A stretch of DNA of 34,001 nt from Saccoglossus kowalevskii (GCF_000003605.2 NW_003123412.1:360164-394164), one strand, 5' to 3'. Positions 21,721-32,639 are shown, counted from the first letter of the stretch. Numbers and translations: made by a program. The notes: generated by a model not told the origin, from the letters alone.

Positions 21721-24700
21721 ATGTATAAGGCCACAAAGCCGAGGGAAATACGACAGAACCATCCTGAGTAAGAAAGTAAATACAGTTAAACAGAAACTAG
21801 CAATAACTTTTGAATGCACATTATGTATTATGTACCAAATTATTATTGACCAATTGTACAAGGTCACTTGATTGGCTCTTTGGAGTAAACGATAATTTTA
21901 GTTTCATAATTTAATTTAACTGGTTTTTTTAACTATCATTAAAATCTGATTCAACTGATTTGTTGATTGTGATCATAATATGATTTAACTGACATGTTGA
22001 GAATAAAAATGAAATATACATGTAAGGGAATCAATCAATTTGTGGACATATTTCACCTTTTGTTGGCAGTTTTCTAGCAAAATAGCTATAACAGATGGAA
22101 CACACATTGCTGTACCAAACACCTAGAGTTAAGAAGAAGAAACCATAATGTACAAAACTAAATAAGTGACAGATAATAAAGAAGAAAGAGAATGTTCTAC
22201 TCAATTAGGAATGTTGAATAGTGTTTGATCAAAGTCTCAGCAGTGCATTAATGTAGGACTTTTCACTGCTAGAAATGTTCATAATTTTATGATATTTGTG
22301 AAGACAAAATTCAGTAAATATATAAATTATCTAATATTGAACTCACCGTGTGACAATAATGTCGTTTACGACTGATTACAGCAGACTCTGATGGATTGCA
22401 TGGATATCTAAATTTTAATCTTCGACTTATAAAATCAGTGCAGTTATAAACAGATGCTACCTAATAAATAAAAAAAAAATACCATTCACAGTTACCGGTA
22501 TTTGAAAAAAACATATACTATATACTTTAAAATACTTTATTTTAGCTGGAATTAATTTTAGCTGAAAAGTCTTTTCAGGTGTTTTGTATGGAATTTATTT
22601 TCACTGATTTTTGACGAGTTGAATGTAAAATATAGCAAAAAAGGTATATTACATATATATCTAACACAGTAATTTTACTAAAATAAAATTAAAACATAAC
22701 TAACCTCTTGATACGTGTTCTGTGATGGTAACCACATCTGATNNNNNNNNNNNNNNNNNNNNNNNNNNNNNNNNNNNNNNNNNNNNNNNNNNGTGTTCTG
22801 TGATGGTAACCACATCTGTATGGCAGATTTTCTGTACATACATGGGTCTAACTGACCGATAGGTACATTCACCGTTCTAAAAGTACATGTAAACAACCAT
22901 ATAAAGTCACATTTTTGGCATTATCATAAAATTATTTTGTAATATAAATAATAAGAGTGTAATTTCCACAGATAACTGCAACATAATTTGTAACACTGAT
23001 ATTGTAAATCAGATTAAGCAGCAAATTTGAAGGGGAAGTCAAGGCTAACAACATAATGCTCCCCGACCAAAGAGCTTGGCAAATGTAAGAACATGCAATT
23101 TACAGTTTTTTTATATCACTTCTCATTCTCTAGATATTCAATTTTTCATCAATTTATGTAGACCGCCATCTTGATTCTTCAGCAAAGGATTATGGGTAAA
23201 GTATGGCAACATAGAATCTGTTGTCAGAAATTGAGAAAATGATTTCATCTATAGCATGGGAAATACTGATGCAAATTAGTTAGGCTTGACTTGCCCTTTA
23301 AGATTATGCAGCTTTATTCAAGGTGCATAGGCTGGAGTTGACAAGCAGATAGAATTTTTCATCAACTATTAAAAAAGTTGGCCAAGGAAGGCGTTCAAAT
23401 CTCACATCAACTGCAGCAGGTAGAGCTTCTAATGACTGAGCTATTACAGATTCTGATGGCGATTCAGGGAAAATACAGACATTAGGCATTAACTTATGTT
23501 CAGCACTGTGCACCGGCTGGCAATGCAACATATTACCAAATCTTCCAATGTTCCCATTTTTTTCACTCACCGAGAGTGGACGCGGTCACAAGTCGGCACC
23601 AGCGAAATTCTAAAGCCAATTGTTTAGTCAAAACCTAAGAAGTTAGCCAATTCGGTAGCAAGTTTGCAAATTGGCTGCCCCAATACAACACTCACTAATT
23701 GTGTGGGTTTATTGATATGAACATAATTCCACACTTTCTGGTGGTGTTTCTAAAATTTTATTTGTATTGTCACCACATGGTATATAGGTATATAGAATGA
23801 TACTAACCGCATATGTATGTTTAACTGAGAATAAAGATCCTGTAGAAATAATAAATATTCATCCATCAAGTGATTGCTTTCATCAAATGAATTATGAGTT
23901 ATGCCGCACAGCTGGACCTGTAAATAAATTTATCAGTCACTAATGGTAAATTACTTTTAGATTTCAAAAAATGTTCGCACTATCATGAATGAAAGTCTAA
24001 GATCGAATGAAAGAAAGCTTAGAAAGTACTTTAGTGTGCTGAGAGTACTGGAGGCATATTTAGAATTAATTCAAAATTTAAGATTAGCCTTTCAAACAAA
24101 AAGCTTGGCGACTAATGTAGGTCAATTATTTGAAAACCACAAAGTGTGATCCACAATATTCAATTGCTCACAGAAATAAATTTGAATGTACATCTGTGGT
24201 TTGCAGTATAATTTGCAGTCCAAAGCAGTTGTGCCACAAGCTCAATCAATTTGTTAGGTTTGATGAAAAAACATGTTATATGGAAACCAATGCCATGGAA
24301 ACCAATGCCATGGAAACCACATTAAACTAGCATTCTACAGTTTATTACTTTGGCATACATGTATAATTAAATATTCGATTCAATTTTTCTTAAAATCTCA
24401 CCATACTTGATTGCTGCATACTGCATAAACTTGAGAATGTCTTGCTCTCTGAAATGAAATTGTTGAATTGAAGAAATTCCCCAAAAAATGAGAATGAAAA
24501 GTTTTATTAGAAGAGAAAATATTCATGAAACTAATTGATGATTTATTTCTGTAATTTTGAAAAAAAATGTGATGAATTTGTCACTTTGATTTGAAAGACT
24601 TCGATAATATCTTTTGAAACAAAAACTAGAATATCAAAATAAAAGAATATTCTACCTTTTGATGGATCATAATTACGACCAAATGTAAAGCACCTGAGAA

Positions 24701-27700
24701 TAAAAAAAAATCAAAAAAAAAATATTATCATATTAAATAACTTTGGACAAGGGAAAGGAAAATAGACACATGGCTGTTGAGCTAAAGTAAGGATAAATTG
24801 CTGTTTAATTTCAACCGAGACAAATTTCAGTGAAAATCATGAAATTTTGAAGAAGTGAAAACTTCTCTGGGGTCTTATGATGAGAAGTGTCAGAGACGAA
24901 TGCCATAAAGTCGTCAATTCGTGAAAATTTCTAGCAGTGACACTGGCAATTAATCGGCTCACAGTATGTCAACAGAATCGATTTCAATGACGAGAAAATG
25001 TACACCATACCTATGCGGTAAACTGTCATATTCAAAAACAGCCATCATGTAATTAGCTAATGAAAAAAAATAAAAAAGTTTTACAATATCGGTGCTAAGT
25101 AAGCAATACACATGCACCTACAAAGAAAGTTCATTCACAATGCGCATATGTTTAAAGTGAGAAAATAACATAATAAATATTAATATTAATATCAAATAAC
25201 AGGATTGTCATACAAACATTCAAATCACTCAAAATTAGGACATTTAACACAATTTAGAACAATTTGTTTCAACTGAAACTGCCATGTAACATTCAAATGA
25301 TTAATTTTGTCGATCCTAGGGGGTCTGGTATTCATATGCAAATTAAATATTCTTGCTATATAAATTACTTTTTCTGCACAATATATTAATTATCTTGGAT
25401 ATTATTTATCTCACATCAATAGATGGAAATACTTGCATTGTAACAACATTTGTTTGTTTCTTGATACTACAAACGTAAAACATTTTTAAAGGTTTTCAGT
25501 CAGTATTGTGCATGCTCACCATGACCAGTATGTTGACACCAGACTTATAGATACCGAAATGTTAGCCTGTCTCATTGATCCTTCACGTATAGGTGAAATG
25601 AGAGATGATGAATCGTGTAATCATGTATCTATACATGACACTTGCTACGAATATTTCCTTGTTAACAAGTGCATGATGACTTCCTGATCTCAATTCACTC
25701 TATGGTGAAGGTAACCACAACTTGTGCCATTGCTGTGTCATAGTGGCTATGGGCATTCTAGAACTTCCCTAGCAGCATGTGTTATAATCTGATCTGATTC
25801 AGCAACAGAATCTCCATTGCAGCCAAGACTGTACACTCTTTGCAACAGCTGTGTCACAAGCTTTGTGCTTATGTTTTAAATAACATGACCATGATGAAAT
25901 CAAGGCCGGTTTTATTCAGTGATATAATTATTCACTACATAAATGTGCTATACACCACTTACCAGCCAATGACATAATGGAGACTCCAGCAAGATGTAGA
26001 ACATCATCACTAGCGATAACAGAGTAAACCTATCAGGAGATAGAAAGTATATAAATTTCAAATAACGTAAAATTAAATCAGTTCATTGTGCTGTGGTACC
26101 AGGTACTTATCATGCATTTTTATGATTGGTCACATGGTTCACTGGACAGATTGGTTTAAAGAAAAAACAAAAGTGATAATTTGGAAACTTATCTGAGGTT
26201 TGAAGAAATCTGATTCCTTGCTGTGCTATCCATTTAACAAATCAAAAGCTAAGTGGTAATGTTACGATTAATGGATTTTCTATAAAAAAAAATCAAAATC
26301 TCCTTCTTCAGAACCACTAGGCACATTGATCTGAAATTGCATTTTAGTATTTATCTACCAAGGGCATTAGAGTTTACATATCATTAAGTCACATGGTTTG
26401 GCAGCCATCTTGAATTGAATACAAATGGAAACGAGCTCAATTACTCTTACTATCCTGGAGTTTAAAAAGTTTAATTTAACAAAAAGTGACATAAAAATCA
26501 AATTTATCGTAATCACATTGATGTGATATTTAGTATGTTACATCATCTTTGTTAATTTAAAAAATCCTCTCCTACAACAACACAAGACAAAAGCCGCCCA
26601 CGGCGCCAATGTTGTGCCTTTAAAGGCCCAATTCATTTGCCCCAGGCAAGTGTTTATGCTATGCTAATGTGTCCTGTTACCCACTTGCATAACCTATGTT
26701 TACAGAAACTCATAGTTTATTTACAAGCTGATAGCACTAATACTCATAAACATCATAGTGTATAACAGGCATGTCAGACTTGCACAGACCTGAGCACATT
26801 CAAGTTTTCAACATTTCGTTGAACAAATACTGTTATAATAGTTGCAAATTTTTCATTTTACGATAAATCATGTATTATATTGTTTCTCTCAAGATACAGT
26901 TTGAATACAAATATTAAAACATGATAACAAAATTTATTTTATTTTACAACATTTTATTTTATTAAGAAAAATACAACAAATAAACAAGAGACTGTATGCA
27001 AGGGTAGGCAAACGCCAGGATTTATTGAATTCAGGCAAGACAGAAGTCATGTAATAATGATAACATCTAACTTTTCTCAAGTGTAGAATTTTGCATATTT
27101 TTATAAATTTTTCTATAATTTCTTTCTATAATTAAATATACATAAAAATATGCAAAAAGTTAAGCAGATTTATTTAATACAGAAGACAAATGTGGACTTT
27201 GGTATTCAAGGGTTGACTATACCTGTGATGGATCCTCCAGTTCTAATCCACATCCTTCCTAATAAAAACACAACATAAAAAAAATGTCAATATTGTCATT
27301 TAGTAGCTCATAGTTCTGCAATTTACAAACCATGAGGAAAAGAACATTTTTTTTTGGTTTTGACTTTTCACCCATCAAAGATCAAAAATCAAGGTACGTA
27401 AGATTTAATTGGAAATGATCAGTGTTATAGGACAATACCCTGGCCCATAAAGTACTAGGATGTGTGATCGTTAAATTACTTGAAAGCTTACTATATTGTT
27501 AAATACACATTCTTAAACACGGCTCTTTTGAGCATTTTAGGTAATTCCCTCAGATGCTTGTGGATTAACTAACTTCTAGTGAGTATCGCATAGTTATTTT
27601 CCAATTCTTGTTACTTACAAACACTGAAGCAAGGTGAACTATACACAACTGCATTTGTAAACATATGGGCAATATGTTTAAATCGTTCCGTAAACTTATT

Positions 27701-30700
27701 CTATCAGAAGATGACTAAAAGAATCTGTTGTATCACTCATCGCTAACAGTTACACGAAAAGTCAACTCTGCTGTCACCCTGGATTATTTAAATTCTAGTC
27801 TTGTTTTCCTTAGTAATTATCATTGTTTATAATCTTTGAAATAAATGATGGCAGCATCTATGTTATTTTTAGTCATAAAGAAATCCCTCCTACAACAACA
27901 ATGCGAAACAAAAGCCGCCTGCAGTACAGATGTTGTGCATTCAACCCTTTGATCTTTAGCCCTTGACTTCAAAGGCAAATATTTTCACCTTTCACAACAA
28001 AATCAAACCAAATTTTTTTTCAGACAATGGAAAGTACACAAAATGTTGCCTCAAGATGTTGTCAGTATTTGTTTACAATTTTTACAGTAGTTTACAATAA
28101 AATTTACAATACCCAGCATGCAATGCGAAAGTTCTTACCACTATAATAGGCTTGAACATCTCTGGACAGCAGAGATGTAAACAATTATTTTCTTTTAATT
28201 TGTCAGACATCCAAAACAGCAGACCTTGCTCAAGTAAAGCAGCCTCCTTTTTGAGATAACATACACCAGGTTGAACATGAGAATGTCTGCAAAACAAAAG
28301 AAATATGGCACTATTAAAACAAATCGTTCATCGCAACAATTTGCGGCAACTTTATAGTCTATAGCACACATATATAGGTATTAATAAACTAAATGCATAA
28401 GATACATCATAAAATCTCAGGAACTGACATGTTAAATGGTAAAAATATTACTAGGGTGAGTCAAAAAGTTATGCAATTCACTTTATTTCATATTTGAAAT
28501 CCGAAATAACAATAACTGACATTTTACTTTTACTTTAGTTTTATATGTATTGTACTTTATTACTAACATTTTATTGCTGTCAACCAATGGAAATTATTTC
28601 TAAGGATGCAATAAATTCATTATTATTATTATTATTATTATTAAGTTTTGATAAGAATAACTGAAAATTTTCGTAGTTTCAGGGATGATTATATCATTTA
28701 CGTATTGACATATTTTGTTTCTTACTTTTTAGGTTTTCAGATTTGTAAGAAAAATTCAAATTGGCTACCCCCCCTTAGAGTTGTATAAAAATAAATAGCA
28801 CTGATTGAATTTCTTGTTGCTAAGACAGAAACCCCTGTAGGCATTCACAGATGATTACAAAATGTCTTTGATGACAATACTTTACATTATAGCAATGTAT
28901 GCTGGTTGGTCCATTGTCTGAAAGATGAAAAAGTGACAACTGTGAGTGCAAAGGTCATTAGGAAATTAGGATGCTCAAGTTGTCATTCTGGTTGATAACT
29001 AGCCAAAAGGAAAAAAATAAGTTATGAGACCTACACAATGTACATTGAGACCCTGACGAGGCTCAGAGCAAGAATCGAGTAAGATCCAACTTGCCAATCG
29101 ACAATTATCTGCATGCGAATAATCAACCACACACAAGCATCTGGACAAGGGGGACTCATTTGGGTGGACAACTTTACCACATCCTCATTACTCACCAGGT
29201 TTAGCACCTTCAGACTATCATCTCTTCAGCCCCATGAAAGTGGGTTTGAAAGGCAAATATTATTCCAGTGACAAGGAAGTGAAAACTGTAGTGAAGAAGT
29301 GGTTCAATAAACAGTCAACAGAATTTGACAGGGCAGAAATACATGCTCTCATTCAAAGGTGGAACATGGGATGTGATCCACAGAGGACCAGCTTCATTTT
29401 AATGTGTGGTATATGTTCCTGTGTTGGTAATTATACCTGTTCTGAACAAAATGGCATTACTTTTTGGCTCACCCTTGTAGATTCTAAAATTATGTGGTTT
29501 ATGTAAAATTATAAGCCATATTACAGATCCAACCACAAAACAGAATGACATAAATATCACACGACAGGATAGTGCAATCTCTCGCACAAAAATAAAATGA
29601 CCAACACACAGTTGGTCTGTTAAAATCAAACCACTAAAATATATTATGTGCATAACAATATTTAAACACTTACTCAAAGGACAGGACATCCAAGACTTTT
29701 CCCAGAACCACATGGTTTTTGATCCATGGTTGTAATTTTAGCTGATCACCAAATCTATGTGTTATAAGTTCAGTCATACCAGATGGCTATGAAGTAAATA
29801 ACACTAATCAAGCACTGAAATGTGAGCGTTCTTTCATTCTTACATTGAGATGTGGTTCAGGTTGAGCCAAAATGCTGGCTGGCTGTACATATGCAAACAG
29901 GTAGCACCTAGAAAGCTGGCTATGCATATGTGAACAGCACCTAGACATCTGGCTATGCATATGCGAACAGCACCTAGACAGCTGGTTATGCATGAATTTT
30001 TAGTCAACAAAAAATACATGATCAATTCAAAATTCAATTTCTAGCTAATTTGCATATTATCATAAATATATGTCTTGATACATGTGACCAGGTGTTTACT
30101 TAGGTGGTATCACAAAGAAGACTTTAGTTCAGTGTGAGTTAATATATAGCCATGGGAAAAAAATGCAGCACTTTCCCTTTGACGTTAATTTCGTGTTTGA
30201 ATATTTGCATTCATTATTGTCAACTTGGTAAAAATGCAGAGGAGTTCTTCTGCTACAATTTTATTGCATCTTCAAGATCAGATTTTTTATAAAATGTTAG
30301 CTTTTATATAGTGATATATACCAACTGAGGGAAAGGTGTGTACTTACCGTGTTAGAATGTGTAAAGTTTGGGAGTTTCAGTACAATATTGTATAATTCTT
30401 CAGATACATTAGAATATAAACTCTATAAAAATATAGAATAGATATGGAAGTTTATTTTTAGTGGTTGCAGAGAAATTTCACTAGGTTTTAAATTGTCTAG
30501 TTTGTGAAAAAAAAACAATACTTGACCTTAATACCAGAGATAATGTATGGTAGCTAGGCTTAAAATAAATAGAAATGCTGTTTTTAGCAGTACCACATGT
30601 TAACACCAGCATTAGGTAGTTACTAATATCTTAGTTATCATATGCGCAATTGCAGTAAGAATAGAAATTTTTATAGTTACTACAAAAAAGTGAACGAGTG

Positions 30701-32209
30701 TGAAAAGTTGAAAAGCAAGCTGTATGCATCGGAAGAATCACATCACGGTTTATATTGGTAAAACAGTAGAATTGTGTACATCAGCGTTCTGGTGACAGTC
30801 ATGCTGGTAAAAACCAGACCATCTTTACGCTTACTTTAATTTTTTTCAATTCATTTCGTAGCCGTTTACTTTCATCTTTCATTTGTTGTATTTCATCAGA
30901 AGTTGAGTTTTCCTGTAAGTAACATTAAACAAGTCATAGTAAAGAAAACTGAAACAAGTCGGCCATTTTGAAACAACACTTGAAATGAATATATGACTTT
31001 TGTATATGCAATACAAGATATATACGATAGTGGAACAGCAATTAGTAAAAACAAAACGACAACCAGTCGGCCATTTTGAATCTGATCTGAAAAACAAAAA
31101 GTTTGAATTAAATCTGACATGCACAAAGAGATCCAGTTGAGGAGTTGCAGAGATGCTTGAATTCGATTGTGATACAAATGCATTGATGCATGTCAGAGAT
31201 ATGGCTCAGAACAAAAAACATTAAAACAAAATGGCCACCAGTCAGCCATTTTGATTGCATGATGGTGAATCTACAGAATTTAAACAAAATTTGACCATGC
31301 ACGACCCAGATTAGGTTTTCTTATATGACAGAAATGCTTGATTTTGATGAATTTTTAACTTGACCATCAACAAAGATTTATATACTGGTATATTAGTCAC
31401 TGACCTGTTTGACCTTTTTCACTAACTGATTCACTTTTTTCTTCTGAATTTCAAGTTGGTCAACTGCAACCTTGTGCTGTTGCATATCCTTCCATAGAGA
31501 TGCCTACATTTGAAAGGTGTACGTGTTTGTATAGAATGCAAATTATTTTACTATATTAAGTGTTCTATCAATTAGTAGTGCATGCGCTTACACAATGATG
31601 TATCTGAAACTTTATTGTATTTTAAAAATCCAGATCCTAAACAGGATATGATTTCAATAAAGGCATTATTATTATTATTATTATTATTATTGATCAGGAT
31701 GCGTACATACCATGATGCTATTTGTTAATAAAACTGTCGCTTCATTTAATTTATATATTATCCACATTTGAGTGGGCCATGGTGGTAATTGTTTTACCTC
31801 CATAGACAGGGAATTATCATAACTCTTAATAGTTGCTTACCAAAGCTTTGAAATCAATCAACGTATTCCTGGCTTTCACATTCCTTTCCATTAAATCGAT
31901 ATTATTCATAATACCGCTGATATCAATGTCTGGTCGACTGATAAAGGGCACCCTCTCTCCTTTGCTGACCGGCGTGTACAACGTAGAAGATGATCTACAG
32001 ATGAAAGCATTCACTTGACGGCAAGCAATGTGGATCATATAAACACGATCGTTGATCACACCATGGAATAACCTTAAGTTATGACATAAATGAATTATCG
32101 GCGAAGCCATTTGATGTCCAGTATTAATTTTTGACAGTTTGACGCAAAACCACAGCATACTTCTCGTTACGATTACTACAGTGCACAACAGACGTAAAAA
32201 CCAAAACAT
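21677..32209 (-). CDS. SLIMP: Catalytically dead mitochondrial seryl-tRNA synthetase paralogue (SLIMP-like), 16 exons
   Basis: Exons, 5' to 3': 31841-32209, 31405-31503, 30835-30912, 30348-30422, 29674-29786, 28139-28286, 27223-27258, 25963-26029, 25011-25056, 24656-24693, 24402-24448, 23808-23917, 22705-22876 (contains a false gap), 22347-22460, 22057-22122, 21677-21763. All junctions are GT..AG and in phase. With the gap collapsed the CDS is 1587 nt, 528 aa (human SARS2 518). A hydrophobic, Arg/Lys-containing N-terminus looks like a mitochondrial targeting peptide. Next come a RPDIDISGIMNNIDLMERN SerRS start, a Lys-rich coiled-coil tRNA arm (exons 2-3), VLKLPNFTH, and YNCTDFISRRL, well conserved. 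Lost: the serine-site TxE (LAGVSIMSLA), motif 2 RxE (CFTFGRN), and the motif 3 Arg (CVPSVIAILLE). Known insect SLIMP is mitochondrial, essential and non-aminoacylating; a similar role here is inferred. A decayed active SARS2 is less likely given the intact frame. Confidence 0.87.
22516..22640. mobile_element. MITE-C related fragment
   Basis: CTTTAAAATACTTTATTTTAGCTGGAATTAATTTTAGCTG matches the left end of the element at 17805 with several changes. A right part TGGAATTTATTTTCACTGA..GACGAGTTGAATGTAAAATA matches its inner right arm in inverse orientation. It lies in a SLIMP-like intron. Confidence 0.6.
22743..22792. other. Artefactual 50-N gap inside a SLIMP-like exon
   Basis: The 26 bases before the gap (from 22715) and after it (from 22793) are identical: GTGTTCTGTGATGGTAACCA then CATCTG. 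Collapsing them gives a 94-nt exon (1 + 31 codons) that joins both neighbours in phase and aligns with SerRS. The gap is a placeholder between overlapping contig ends, not missing sequence. Confidence 0.85.
23027..23301. mobile_element. MITE-E, 275 bp
   Basis: The left end TTGAAGGGGAAGTCAAGGCT and the inverse complement of the right end TTAAAGGGCAAGTCAAGCCT match at 17 of 20 positions, and both continue AAC. The interior carries CCGCCATCTTGA (23163-23174), a YY1-type motif. It lies in the SLIMP-like intron between the exons at 23808 and 22876. The open frame 23304-23570 next to it shows no family similarity. Confidence 0.75.
24012..24250 (+). repeat. Dispersed repeat family R1, copy 2
   Basis: Second copy of the 4151-4360 repeat, sharing AATTCAAAATTTAAGATTAG, CCTTTCAAAC and ACATCTGTGGTTT in the same order. 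It is moderately diverged. Confidence 0.65.
24278..24322 (+). repeat. Short 15-bp tandem repeat
   Basis: ATGGAAACCAATGCC occurs about 2.7 times in tandem. The frame across it (24130-24330, METNAMETNAMET) is spurious. Confidence 0.85.
26560..26625 (+). repeat. Dispersed repeat family R3, copy 1
   Basis: CTCCTACAACAACACAAGACAAAAGCCGCC followed by a GATGTTGTGC/AATGTTGTGC block is shared with 27885-27945 in the same orientation. Both copies lie in SLIMP-like introns. The flanking 26300-26560 also looks repetitive (GGCAGCCATCTTGAATTGAA) but has no second copy in this window. Confidence 0.6.
27885..27945 (+). repeat. Dispersed repeat family R3, copy 2
   Basis: Carries CCTCCTACAACAACAATGCG, AAACAAAAGCCGCC and GATGTTGTGC, matching 26560-26625. 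The ends are undefined. Confidence 0.6.
28505..28643 (+). mobile_element. Retroposon-like 3' tail nested in the mariner
   Basis: ACCAATGGAAATTATTTCTA, then AGGATGCAATAAATTCATTA, run into about eight ATT triplets. An AATAAA followed by ATT repeats is typical of non-LTR retrotransposon or SINE 3' ends in invertebrates. The left limit is approximate and the family was not identified. Confidence 0.45.
28806..29370 (+). pseudogene. Mariner transposase remnant
   Basis: The frame at 28806 reads IEFLVAKTETPVGIHR, then a stop and LQNVFDD, the N-terminal helix-turn-helix start typical of mariner transposases. The C-terminal part is recognisable from about 29180: HYSPGLAPSDYHLFSPMK, followed by LKGKYYSSDKEVKTVVKKWF and IHALIQRW. 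The middle, including the first catalytic Asp residues, is missing or scrambled. It cannot encode an active transposase. The 90-codon frame at 29234-29506 is the tail of this remnant running through the terminal repeat. Confidence 0.85.
29878..29995 (+). repeat. 33-bp tandem repeat, about 3.5 copies
   Basis: The unit is CAGCACCTAGACATCTGGCT followed by ATGCATATGCGAA. Each unit carries an ATGCATATG octamer-like element. It lies in a SLIMP-like intron just upstream of the exon that starts at 29786. The minus-strand Cys/Ser-rich frames across it are translated repeat. Confidence 0.85.
30947..31350 (+). repeat. Irregular repeat carrying GGCCATTTTG modules
   Basis: AGTCGGCCATTTTGA or AGTCAGCCATTTTGA occurs three times (30957, 31065, 31240). 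The latter two are about 175 bp apart and share further blocks (GACATGCAC/GACCATGCAC, AGAGATGCTTGA/AGAAATGCTTGA). CAAAATGGCCACCAGTCAGC then CATTTTG is a local inverted repeat. It lies in an intron of the SLIMP-like gene. Confidence 0.6.
31600..31691 (+). mobile_element. Second retroposon-like (ATT)n tail
   Basis: GATTTCAATAAAGGCATTAT followed by about seven ATT triplets (to 31691). As at 28505, AATAAA precedes a simple repeat. Only the 3' end is recognisable. Confidence 0.45.
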
Positions 32210-32347
32210 TCACAACTTTTTCAATCCGCCATGCTTTGACCCCCTATCTTCATGCGTAATATATATAACCACTTACATGCCGGTGGTGGCGCTCTGCCAC
32301 ATTCTCTGTATTCTCTGGTCTAAATCACTCAAGGATTACTACAAATG
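32210..32347 (-). promoter_or_regulatory. Putative promoter/5' UTR of the SLIMP-like gene
   Basis: The minus strand upstream of the ATG at 32209 contains an AT-rich TTATATATAT (about 32260-32269). It also has a minimal upstream ORF, Met-Ala-Asp-stop (32221-32232), whose ATGGCGG context resembles YY1-type promoter elements. The uORF ends 11 nt before the main ATG. The MITE-B copy at 32348 bounds the region on its far side. Confidence 0.4.
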
Positions 32348-32512
32348 TTAAACCGAGGGAGTCGTCACCTGCGCATAAGTTAGGTGGCAATAGCGTGTCA
32401 TTGTTTACAAACAAGCGTCTACCAATGAGCCTTTGTGTTCTTTGCATGTGTTGTTATCATCGCTTGGGACTCAATTTCAGCGCGTGCGCAGGTGACGACC
32501 CTCCCGCTTTAA
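32348..32512. mobile_element. TTAA-flanked MITE-B, complete copy
   Basis: It is bounded by TTAA (32348-32351 and 32509-32512). The left end ACCGAGGGAGTCGTCACCTG, CGCA matches the inverse complement of the right end AGCGGGAGGGTCGTCACCTG, CGCA at all but a few positions. TTAA target sites are a hallmark of piggyBac-type transposition. There is no coding capacity. It sits about 140 bp upstream of the SLIMP-like ATG. Confidence 0.82.
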
Positions 32513-32639
32513 TACCTAACCTTCAAACAACGGTTTCTGATTCCTGCATATTTCATTGAAAAAAACAATGCATATAAATAAATGATACTGTATATATGAT
32601 GAAGTAATTTAAAAATAATAACATTGATTTCACTTTCAG

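Larger units (their letters stand above)
28451..29477 (+). mobile_element. Decayed mariner-family transposon with intact TA target duplication
   Basis: A 1027-bp element flanked by TA on both sides (28449-28450 and 29478-29479). The left end CTAGGGTGAGTCAAAAAGTT and the inverse complement of the right end CAAGGGTGAGCCAAAAAGTA are terminal repeats differing at three positions, both followed by ATGC. The plus-strand interior encodes broken transposase pieces. It sits in the SLIMP-like intron between the exons at 29674 and 28139, antisense to the gene. It also carries an internal retroposon-like tail. Confidence 0.88.

Noticed and set aside
23304-23570. 88-codon minus-strand frame in a SLIMP-like intron as an extra exon
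   Set aside because: Exons 23808-23917 and 22705-22876 already join in phase and align continuously with SerRS, leaving no place for it.
29234-29506. 90-codon plus-strand frame as a host gene
   Set aside because: It is the C-terminal remnant of a mariner transposase and continues into the element's terminal repeat.
29808-30037. Cys/His-rich minus-strand frames (SRCCSHMHSQ repeats) as a zinc-binding protein
   Set aside because: They are translations of the 33-bp tandem repeat.
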